A stretch of 64,000 nt of DNA, taken from Pirellulaceae bacterium (lineage in GTDB: Bacteria; Planctomycetota; Planctomycetia; Pirellulales; Pirellulaceae). The notes under the pieces are model-generated. The model was not told the DNA's origin. It saw nothing but the letters and a program-made list of their open reading frames with translations, and made no database searches. This document shows positions 56,831 to 64,000 of the stretch, one piece after another. Each line of letters starts with the position of its first letter. Positions within the stretch are counted from its first letter, which is position 1. Both the position numbers and the translations under genes were made by a program. Location: assembly GCA_023382975.1 (NCBI GenBank), contig JAHDXO010000009.1:1-64000 (forward strand). The letters run 5' to 3'.

Positions 56831-59260
56831 ATGCCTCGCTACTTAGTCAGATCGATCGCTTTCTGCGTTGCGTTGGCCGTCGCGTGGCCGATGGCTTTTG
56901 CCTCGGATGCGAGTTCCCAACCGGCGATGCACGGGCCGGCGGAACCGTGCTTGGGTGGGGTCGGCGGTGTGTATCTGCTGGCCGAGCCGGGCGAATTGAC
57001 GATCGAGGTGTTCAAGCGGGACCGGAATCGGCGCGGCAGTCCGGCTGTGTTGCGTGCCATTCTGGTTGGGCCGGATCGGCGAGTGATCCAAGAGGTGACC
57101 ATTCCGGACGACGGCCAGACGCGAGGCAGCGGGTGGGGACCAGTCCAGCAGACGCGGATCTCGACGCAGGTCGACCGACCGGGCGTTTACGCTCTGAACA
57201 TCACCGTGTCCCAGGACCGCTACGGCGACGAGATGGTTTGGGGCTTTGCGACGAACTGCCCGCGGTATCTGATCGAAACGTCGCGGGGACACAAGGACGA
57301 GCGGCACCAGGAGCCGATCGTGTTGGCCGGTTCCGATCAGCCGGTCGACGTGTGTTTTGTTCCTCGTCGAGGTCCGCTGACGATCGACGTCGTGGGACTC
57401 CCCGTGTCGGCGGGGAAGATCGAACTGTTCAATGGGCTGGGAGAGTCGCTTGCTGAAATCCCGGTGGGCGCCGACGGCACCGCTGCCCACACGGTCGGCG
57501 TTGAGGTGCCGCGCGACGGGCAACCTTGGAGACTTTCACTTCCCGTCCGCCAGGCCACGGTCCAGATCGACGGCGTGACGCGTTGGGACAGCGACGATCT
57601 GTACCCGGATCTGTCTTGTTGGACGACCGAGCCGTCGGCGCATTTCCCGCTGCTCGAGTACCGTTGGCTGCTGACCCCGTATTCGCGGACGGTCTATGCC
57701 AGTCCGGGCGAATCGGGGGAAACCGCGTTTCGAGTCCATAATAATTCCAGCCGCACGAGCACGATTCAATTGGCCTTGGAGTTTCCAGGACAGCCGTGGC
57801 CTGCCGAGTTGTCTGTCGAACGAATGGTCGTGAAAGGCAAGCAGAGTGCCGAGGTGACGGTACGGTACGCCGCGCCCGGCGACGGAGGATCGCGAACTTG
57901 TCATCTGCGCGCGACGCCCGTCGAGGCAACGGATTTCACGACCTATTCGACGCTCGAGATCCGTGCCGGCGAAGCGCCGGCGCTCAAGCCGCTGACGCTG
58001 CCGCTGACACTCAAGCCCTACCAGCACGAGAACGAGCAGTTTGGCTACCTGCCCGATTATCCGCTGGAAAACCAGTTGTATTTCGATTTGAGGAATCGGC
58101 CGTTCACCATGACTTCGCGGGGCATTGCCCTGCTGGAAGATGGCCAGTGGATCGACGCTCCGTGGCGGTCCGCGGTTCAGGAATCCGCGAGCGAGCCGAA
58201 TCGGTCGGCCTACCGGTTGACCGGCACGAAGATCGCCTTCGACCGAAGCGGCGGGGTATACGCGCTGGGGTCGGCTGGTTCCCGCACGGCCCTGCTGCAC
58301 TCCACCGATGGCGGCAAGACATTCTCGACCTATCCGCTGCCGGATCGCGACAATCCGGCTCGCACGCACGACTTCGAGCAGTTCTCGGGCCACAACCTGC
58401 TGGACGGGCCGCCGCCGATCGTGCGGTATGCCTTGACCGGCAGCGATCCGAAGCTGTTCTGGCGACGGCTGAACGACTTGGAACTGCTCGTGCCCAAGGT
58501 CGAAGACGGCCGCCTGACGGTGGGCGAGCCAATTCTGATTTCCCGCAAGTGCATCGGGCTGTCCTTGCATTCGGGAATTCCTTCCAGCGTGGTTTCGCGC
58601 GGCGACCGAGTCCACGTGATTTGGGCCGAAGCGACGGAGCCGACCGAGAAGGTGCCTGGCGTTCCTACGTATGTCGTCACCTATGACCGGGCGACCAGTA
58701 CGCTGGGCACGCCGGCGCTGGTCGGCTACGGCGCGCCGCCGAACGATATCCACAATTCGCCCAGCATCACGATGGATAGTCAGGGCTACCTGCACGTGCT
58801 GGCCGGCACGCACGGTCGGCCGTTTCAGTACGCCCGATCGCTCGAACCGAACGATGCGTCGAGCGGCTGGACCGAGGCGGAGCCGGTGGGAGAGGACTTG
58901 CCGCAGACGTACATCGGCCTCGTGTGCGGGCCGGACGATACCCTACACTTGGCCTACCGGTTGTGGCGTTACGGCCAGCCGCCCCATCCGCACAGCCATC
59001 ATGCGACGCTGGCGTACCAACGCAAACCGCCCGGGAATCCGTGGGAGGAGCCACGAGTGCTGATCGTCCCGCCGTTCTCGGAATACAGCGTCTATTACCA
59101 TCGCTTGACGATCGACCGCAAGGGTCGCTTGTTCTTGTCCTACGATCACTGGTCCACGTTCTGGTTCTATCGCAACGACCACTTGGGACGCCGCCGCAGT
59201 CTGATCATGAGTGCCGACGGCGGAATCGATTGGCAGTTGGCGACCGACCTCGATCCGTAA
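56831..59260 (+). CDS. secreted BNR-repeat protein with Ig-like N-terminal domains
   Basis: An 809-residue exported protein. After a signal peptide (MPRYLVRSIAFCVALAVAWP) come beta-sandwich domains (about 40-400), then a BNR/Asp-box propeller (LLHSTDGGKTFSTYPL; DSQGYLHVLAGTHGRPFQYA; LIMSADGGIDWQLATD). BNR-4 type proteins occur among secreted polysaccharide-degrading enzymes. The catalytic residues are not identifiable. Start ATG 56831 has GGAG 6 bases upstream; preceding open codons are shadow of the alanine-rich gene. Confidence 0.82.
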   Translation: MPRYLVRSIAFCVALAVAWPMAFASDASSQPAMHGPAEPCLGGVGGVYLLAEPGELTIEVFKRDRNRRGSPAVLRAILVGPDRRVIQEVTIPDDGQTRGSGWGPVQQTRISTQVDRPGVYALNITVSQDRYGDEMVWGFATNCPRYLIETSRGHKDERHQEPIVLAGSDQPVDVCFVPRRGPLTIDVVGLPVSAGKIELFNGLGESLAEIPVGADGTAAHTVGVEVPRDGQPWRLSLPVRQATVQIDGVTRWDSDDLYPDLSCWTTEPSAHFPLLEYRWLLTPYSRTVYASPGESGETAFRVHNNSSRTSTIQLALEFPGQPWPAELSVERMVVKGKQSAEVTVRYAAPGDGGSRTCHLRATPVEATDFTTYSTLEIRAGEAPALKPLTLPLTLKPYQHENEQFGYLPDYPLENQLYFDLRNRPFTMTSRGIALLEDGQWIDAPWRSAVQESASEPNRSAYRLTGTKIAFDRSGGVYALGSAGSRTALLHSTDGGKTFSTYPLPDRDNPARTHDFEQFSGHNLLDGPPPIVRYALTGSDPKLFWRRLNDLELLVPKVEDGRLTVGEPILISRKCIGLSLHSGIPSSVVSRGDRVHVIWAEATEPTEKVPGVPTYVVTYDRATSTLGTPALVGYGAPPNDIHNSPSITMDSQGYLHVLAGTHGRPFQYARSLEPNDASSGWTEAEPVGEDLPQTYIGLVCGPDDTLHLAYRLWRYGQPPHPHSHHATLAYQRKPPGNPWEEPRVLIVPPFSEYSVYYHRLTIDRKGRLFLSYDHWSTFWFYRNDHLGRRRSLIMSADGGIDWQLATDLDP

Positions 59261-59291
59261 ATCCAACTGGTTTCTTCCACAAGGGACGCTC

Positions 59292-60956
59292 ATGAATCAT
59301 ACGACCCCTGTCCGCTTTCTTGCCGTAGCCGGATTCGCGAGAATTCGCATTTTTCGAACTGGCAACCGGCGCCGCGACGCTGCGTCTGTCGAACAGACGG
59401 TCATCGGCACTCGCTGCCGTTGGCCCATGATGCTACTCTGCCTGGTCTGCGTCGCCGGCGCGATCCCCGCCCCCGCGGCGGACTCGGACGCATCCGCTTC
59501 CTACTTCGGTATCCGCGTGGTGGACGAGCAAACCGGGCGGGGCGTGCCGCTGGTCGAACTGGAGACGGTCAATCGTCTGACCTGGGTGACCGACAGCGGC
59601 GGATGGGCCGCGATTCACGAACCCGGCTTGATGGGCCAGCAACTGTTCTTCTTCGTCCGCAGCCACGGCTACGAATTTCCGAAGGACGGGTTCGGATACG
59701 CGGGCGTCCGCCTGCAGGTGGCGGCGGGGCAGCGAGCTACGATCAAAATGAAAAGGCAGAATCTGGCCGAGCGGTTGTACCGGGTGACCGGCGAAGGGAT
59801 CTACCGGGACAGCGTCCTGCTGGGCGAATCGACGCCCCTGGCCGAACCGTTGGGCAGCGGCAAGGTGGCGGGGCAAGATTCCGTCTTCGGCGAACTCTAC
59901 CGGGGCAAGATCTTCTGGTTCTGGGGCGACACCTCGCGGATGAGTTATCCGCTGGGGCACTTCTGGATGGCCGCGGCGGTCTCGGAACTGCCGGGCCAAG
60001 GCGGCCTTGAACCGGGCGCGGGCGTCAACCTGCGGTACTTCGTCAACGACGAAGGCTTCAGCCGGCCCGTGGCGCGACTGGGAGTCGAGAAGGGCGTGAT
60101 CTGGGCGGACGCTTTCCTGACTCTGCCCGACGAGACGGGCCGCGAGCGGCTGGTCTGCCACTATGCCCACATGGAATCGCTATCGAAGATGGTCGGGCAC
60201 GGGCTGGCCGTCTTCGACGACGAGAAGGAAGAATTCGTCCGGTTGAAGACCTTGGACATGGACGATCGCCACCTGTTTCCCGGCCAGGCCCATCCGATTC
60301 GTTACCGCGAACAGGATGTGGACTATCTGTATTTCGGCGAGGTGTTTCCGAACGTTCGAGTCAAAGCGGACTGGCAGAGCTACCAGAATCCGAGTGCCTA
60401 CGAGGTCTTCACCTGTCTTGAAGAAGACGGATCGGCGCGCGAAGCCAAGGTGCTGTTCGACCAGGACGGCGCGGTGAAGTATCACTGGCGGCCGGGCGGC
60501 AGGCCGATCGATGCAGCCACCGAACGGAAACTGATCGCCGCGGGACGTTTGCCGAAGGAGCAAGCCCGCTTTTTGCCGACCGACGTCGACTCGGGCCAGC
60601 CGGTGCTCATGCATCGCGGCTCGGTGCGTTGGAATCCGTATCGTCAGCGTTGGATCATGATCGCAGGGCAGCAGGGCGGGACGTCCTATCTGGGCGAGAT
60701 CTGGTGCGCTGAGGCCCAGGAGCCGACGGGACCTTGGCGCCGCGCCAGGAAGATCGTCACCCACGATCAGTACAGCTTCTACAATCCGGTCCACCATCCG
60801 TTCTTCGATCAGCGCGAGGGACGCGAGATCTACTTCGAAGGCACCTACACCCAGACATTCTCCGGCAGTCCCATCGCCACGCCGCGCTACGATTACAACC
60901 AGATCATGTACCGACTGGATCTGTCCGACCCGCGGCTGCAAGCGGTGCATGAGTAG
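59292..60956 (+). CDS. secreted beta-propeller-like protein, unknown function
   Basis: A 554-residue protein. The region SGKVAGQDSVFGELYRGKIF and WFWGDTSRMSYPLGHF resembles DUF4185/GH43-like propellers; ERRYDYNQIMYRL-type text (PRYDYNQIMYRLDL) ends it. An Ig-like domain precedes it (FGIRVVDEQTGRGVPLVELE). Two starts compete: ATG 59292, with AGGGA 5 bases upstream, and ATG 59427, which begins a clean signal peptide (MMLLCLVCVAGAIPAPAA). The extra 45 residues include a copy of an intergenic repeat (59325-59347), so the repeat has either been inserted into the leader or is upstream of the real start. Confidence 0.75.
   Translation: MNHTTPVRFLAVAGFARIRIFRTGNRRRDAASVEQTVIGTRCRWPMMLLCLVCVAGAIPAPAADSDASASYFGIRVVDEQTGRGVPLVELETVNRLTWVTDSGGWAAIHEPGLMGQQLFFFVRSHGYEFPKDGFGYAGVRLQVAAGQRATIKMKRQNLAERLYRVTGEGIYRDSVLLGESTPLAEPLGSGKVAGQDSVFGELYRGKIFWFWGDTSRMSYPLGHFWMAAAVSELPGQGGLEPGAGVNLRYFVNDEGFSRPVARLGVEKGVIWADAFLTLPDETGRERLVCHYAHMESLSKMVGHGLAVFDDEKEEFVRLKTLDMDDRHLFPGQAHPIRYREQDVDYLYFGEVFPNVRVKADWQSYQNPSAYEVFTCLEEDGSAREAKVLFDQDGAVKYHWRPGGRPIDAATERKLIAAGRLPKEQARFLPTDVDSGQPVLMHRGSVRWNPYRQRWIMIAGQQGGTSYLGEIWCAEAQEPTGPWRRARKIVTHDQYSFYNPVHHPFFDQREGREIYFEGTYTQTFSGSPIATPRYDYNQIMYRLDLSDPRLQAVHE
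59325..59347. repeat. half-site of the GTAGCCGAATT palindromic family inside a gene's 5' end
   Basis: GTAGCCGGATTCGCGAGAAT and its continuation match the middle arm of the 18019-18139 element with few changes. It lies in frame within the 5' part of the gene starting at 59292, encoding VAGFARIRIF. Its arms are not repeated on the other side here. Confidence 0.7.
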
Positions 60957-61369
60957 CTCGGCGAGGAAACAACGGTCGCGTTTGCCAACTGAGCCGAAAC
61001 TCGCTGGTGTCGGGTATGGGAGCGGGATCAAAGAACGATCGCTATCCGTATGCCAAGAGGCATCCAAGAACGCCCAAGAAACACCACGCGACAAGCCGAA
61101 GAAATCGCCTTGCGACTCAGGACACTCGACGTCGCACGCTAATCTTTTGGGTGCTGTTGCTGACAAACTGGAACGCCTTAGAAACCAGGATCGCCGTTCG
61201 TAGCCTCGAAGGGCTGGAAATGCTGGACCAGAGGTTCGACGGGGCGAACACGACAATCGTCGATCGATCCCCCGTTCCGTCGGTTCGTCGCTTCGAGTAC
61301 TGTTAGGGCGACGAAGCGAAGCCCGGCGGCTTCGGCGATCGGGTCTTTTTCTGGGCAGGAGAATCGACG
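60957..61369. other. gene-free stretch
   Basis: About 410 bases with open frames on both strands, none with a good start signal or domain. A small hairpin (GAAGCC-CGGC-GGCTTC) lies 40 bases upstream of the next gene. Nothing else seen. Confidence 0.4.
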
Positions 61370-62947
61370 ATGAAAACCTCGGTGCGGAATTGGGCATGGC
61401 CGTGTCGGCCTTCCTTTGCGTTATGGCTGATCGTCCTGGGCGCGGTCTCCGCTGCGCACGCTGACGTTCAGTTGCCGGCGGTGTTCAGCGACCGCATGGT
61501 GTTGCAGCGCGACTTGGACGTGCCCGTGTGGGGCCGTGCGGCGGCCAACGAACAGATCACGGTGCGGTTCCGCGAACAGACCAAGACAACCACGGCCGAC
61601 GATCAAGGGCGTTGGCTGCTGCGGCTCGATCCGCTCGAAGCCGGCGGTCCCGACCGCTTGGTGGTCGAGGGCGCCAACACGATCGCGCTGGAAGACGTGC
61701 TGGTCGGCGATGTCTGGATCGGTTCAGGACAATCGAACATGGCCGGCGCGGTGGCCGGTTACGCAAAGAGCGATGCAGTATTGGCGGAACTGGCCGCCGA
61801 AACCTATCCGGGGTTGCGTTTGTGCCGGGGCAGCGGCGGGGGCTGGCAAGTTGCGGACTCGACGTCGATCCCGCGGTTCTCCGCGCTGTTGTTCGCGTTC
61901 GGGCAGAAGCTGCATGCGGGACTGGATGTGCCCGTCGGCCTGATCGTCGGTGCTGTCGGCGGTACGCCCTCGGGCCGCTGGCTGACTCAGGACATGCTGG
62001 ACGCCGATGAGGCCAGCCAGCGCGTGCTGAAGGAAGCTGCCGAGAATTACTCGCCCGAGCGGCAGCAGGCCCTGTACCAGCGTTCGCTGGCTGCTTGGGA
62101 GAAGGCGGTCGCCGCGGCCAAGCAAGCCGGGCAGCGTGAGCCGGCCAAGCCCGCTCCGCCCGTCGAGGTCGGCCGCATCCGTTCGGGAAGCGTCGGCGAT
62201 TTGTACGAGACGCATATCCAGCCCGTCGTGCCGTTCGGCATCCGCGGCGTGTTGTGGGACCAAGGCGAATCGGGCACGGCGATCGAGGGCCTGGACCAGT
62301 TCCACGCGATGGGCGCGCTGATCCAGGGCTGGCGAAGGGCTTGGGGACAAGGCGATTTTCCGTTCCTGTACGTACAGAAGCCCAGCGGCGGCGGCTGTGC
62401 TTGGAATCCCTCGGACCCGGTAACGCGCGAAGCCGAGAAGTCCGAGCCGCTCCCGGCGTCGCCATCGCAGGGCAACGAGGGCGGCTATCGCGAACTGCAC
62501 TCGCACATCATGCTGCATCCGGCGACGGCCATGGTCATCGCTCGCGACTTGGGCTCCGGAGTCCACCCGATCAACAAGTCGGGGTACGGGCGGCGCGCGG
62601 CGCAGGTCGCGTTGGGCTTCGAGTATCTGCAGCCGACGCCGATCTACGGACCTTTGTACGAATCGCACGCGGTCGAAGGCGACCGGGTGCGAGTCAAATT
62701 CCGCCATGTCGGCAAAGGCTTGGCGTGGAAACACGGCGAACGGTTGCAGGGATTCTCGATCGCCGGAGCGGATCGCGTGTTCCATTGGGCCGATGCCGAG
62801 ATCGACGGCGATACGGTCGTCGTTCGTTGCGAACAGGTCGCCGAGCCCGTCGCCGTCCGCTACGCTTGGGCCGCCCACAGTCCCTGGGCCAACCTGTTCA
62901 ACCTGGACGGGTTGCCCGCCTTGACGTTTCGTACGGACACTTGGTGA
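61370..62947 (+). CDS. sialate O-acetylesterase (SASA-domain), secreted
   Basis: A 525-residue secreted SGNH-type esterase. Signal peptide, then an Ig-like domain (VQLPAVFSDRMVLQRDLDVP, VWGRA), the catalytic Ser122 in WIGSGQSNMAG, and GVLWDQGESG in the middle of the SASA domain. The catalytic His is expected near the SRDLGSGVHPINKSGYGRR block. Likely deacetylates sugars of a polysaccharide. Start ATG 61370 with AGGAG upstream. Confidence 0.9.
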   Translation: MKTSVRNWAWPCRPSFALWLIVLGAVSAAHADVQLPAVFSDRMVLQRDLDVPVWGRAAANEQITVRFREQTKTTTADDQGRWLLRLDPLEAGGPDRLVVEGANTIALEDVLVGDVWIGSGQSNMAGAVAGYAKSDAVLAELAAETYPGLRLCRGSGGGWQVADSTSIPRFSALLFAFGQKLHAGLDVPVGLIVGAVGGTPSGRWLTQDMLDADEASQRVLKEAAENYSPERQQALYQRSLAAWEKAVAAAKQAGQREPAKPAPPVEVGRIRSGSVGDLYETHIQPVVPFGIRGVLWDQGESGTAIEGLDQFHAMGALIQGWRRAWGQGDFPFLYVQKPSGGGCAWNPSDPVTREAEKSEPLPASPSQGNEGGYRELHSHIMLHPATAMVIARDLGSGVHPINKSGYGRRAAQVALGFEYLQPTPIYGPLYESHAVEGDRVRVKFRHVGKGLAWKHGERLQGFSIAGADRVFHWADAEIDGDTVVVRCEQVAEPVAVRYAWAAHSPWANLFNLDGLPALTFRTDTW

Positions 62948-63132
62948 GCACATGTCCGCAAATCGCTTTCTTCCACCAGACGGGCAGGATGCAGCACATT
63001 CCTGCCCGTTTTTCGTCGAGTGCTGCACCTTTGCAGGGGTGGATCAATCGTCGCACAGGACTATAATTTCCCCGGAGATTTGAAATCCAGGATCTGAAAT
63101 TCAACATCTGGAATCGACTACGGGTATTCATC

Positions 63133-64000
63133 ATGAGCATGGTCCTCGATCGTCCACAAACCTTGGAATTGGCTCCTTACAAATCGCTGGAGAACGACGA
63201 ATTGTCGCAGCGCATCGCAGCGGTGCGGCGGGAACTCGGTCCGCGGCTTTTGATCCTCGGGCACCATTACCAGCAGGACGAGGTGATCTCACACAGCGAC
63301 CTGCGCGGCGACAGCTACCAGTTGAGCCAAATGGCGGCGGCGAGCAGCGATTGCCGTTTCATCGCGTTTTGCGGAGTCCACTTCATGGCCGAGACGGCCG
63401 ACATCCTGGCCAACCGCCCGGACAAACTGGCCGAGCGCGACGGCGTGCGCGTGACGGTCGTCCTACCGGACATGGCGGCCGGCTGTTCGATGGCCGACAT
63501 GGCGGCGATCGATCAGGTCGAAGCCGCCTGGGAGGACTTGGGCGAGGTGATCGACACCGACGATGTGACGCCGGTCACCTACATCAACTCCGCCGCCAGC
63601 CTGAAAGCCTTCTGTGGCCGTCACGGCGGCATCGTCTGCACGTCGAGCAACGCTCGTGCGGTTTTGGAATGGGCGTTTCAGCGGACTAGCCGAGTGCTGT
63701 TCTTCCCCGACCAGCACTTGGGCCGCAATACGGCGCTGAAGATGGGCATCACCAACGATCAGATGCCCGTCTGGAATCCCTACGAGCACCTGGGGGGGAA
63801 CACGGAAGACGACTTGCGCCGCAGTCGCGTCCTGCTGTGGCAGGGGCATTGCAGCGTCCACCAGATGTTCCGCGCCGAACACGTCCGCCGGTTCCGTCAA
63901 CTCGTTCCAGAGATCAACATCCTGGTCCATCCGGAGTGCATGCAGGAGGTGAACGATCTGGCCGACGTGTCCGGTTCGACAGGCAAGATTATCCAGACCA
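63133..64000 (+). CDS. nadA: quinolinate synthase, 3'-truncated by window end
   Basis: 289 codons of a radical-type [4Fe-4S] enzyme that condenses iminoaspartate with dihydroxyacetone phosphate in NAD synthesis. Landmarks: LLILGHHYQQDEVI, CGVHFMAETADIL, DMAAGCSMADM (first Fe-S cysteine region), VTYINSAASLKAFCGRHGGI, VLFFPDQHLGRN, GHCSVHQMF and LVHPECMQEVN. No stop before the edge. The Shine-Dalgarno upstream of the ATG at 63133 is weak (GGG). The third Fe-S cysteine must lie beyond the window. Confidence 0.93.
   Translation, partial: MSMVLDRPQTLELAPYKSLENDELSQRIAAVRRELGPRLLILGHHYQQDEVISHSDLRGDSYQLSQMAAASSDCRFIAFCGVHFMAETADILANRPDKLAERDGVRVTVVLPDMAAGCSMADMAAIDQVEAAWEDLGEVIDTDDVTPVTYINSAASLKAFCGRHGGIVCTSSNARAVLEWAFQRTSRVLFFPDQHLGRNTALKMGITNDQMPVWNPYEHLGGNTEDDLRRSRVLLWQGHCSVHQMFRAEHVRRFRQLVPEINILVHPECMQEVNDLADVSGSTGKIIQT

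Noticed and set aside
60180..61397. A minus-strand frame of 405 codons reaching into the 60957-61369 gap
   Set aside because: The N-terminal part is Arg/Ser-rich and the rest is antisense to the propeller gene; no ribosome site.

Overview
The window looks like planctomycete chromosome, probably from the Pirellulales or a relative. This is inferred from gene content: two secreted sulfatases, a PSCyt1/PSD1 (DUF1549/DUF1553) cytochrome-type protein, a DUF1080 hydrolase, twin-arginine Gfo/Idh and TIM-barrel enzymes, a HZS_alpha-like protein, many exported carbohydrate-active enzymes, high GC, and many small palindromic intergenic repeats. I see no rRNA, tRNA, CRISPR array, transposase or integrase.

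1-25 kb is mostly minus-strand secreted polysaccharide and metabolite genes: a Gfo/Idh oxidoreductase, a lipoprotein with an orphan ABC-type permease, two sulfatases (one paired with a PSD1 protein), a DUF5060 glycosidase (plus strand), a DUF1080 hydrolase, L-rhamnose isomerase, a TIM-barrel epimerase, a sialidase-like protein and a 1337-residue HZS_alpha/SUMF1 fusion. 25-29 kb is a three-gene minus-strand unit: a giant clan-A glycosidase, a small membrane zinc-ribbon protein and an SDR. 29.2-31.1 kb holds archease and RtcB, the RNA ligase pair.

31.6-38.2 kb is the most notable block. Three tightly coupled plus-strand genes encode a TIR-VMAP protein, a MoxR AAA+ ATPase and a 1277-residue vWA protein carrying two TIR domains plus two further TIR-like domains. 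This matches the vWA-MoxR-VMAP ternary conflict system described computationally by Aravind and colleagues, with an unusually heavy TIR load. A second signalling protein of immune or cell-death style, an LRR-Roc-COR (Roco) protein, sits at 51.5-54.8 kb, followed by a decayed coding fragment and a cluster of hairpin repeats.

38.2-49.5 kb is an L-arabinose/arabinan regulon. A XylR-type regulator is divergent from araB-araD-araA, followed by a sodium/solute symporter, a GH51 arabinofuranosidase and a GH43 enzyme. Two TTGCGCAA palindromes 21 bp apart lie in the divergent promoter. 56-63 kb returns to secreted enzymes (BNR proteins, a beta-propeller-like protein, a sialate O-acetylesterase), and nadA (quinolinate synthase) runs off the right edge.

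At least four dispersed palindromic repeat families recur within the window, one of them overlapping the 5' end of a coding sequence.
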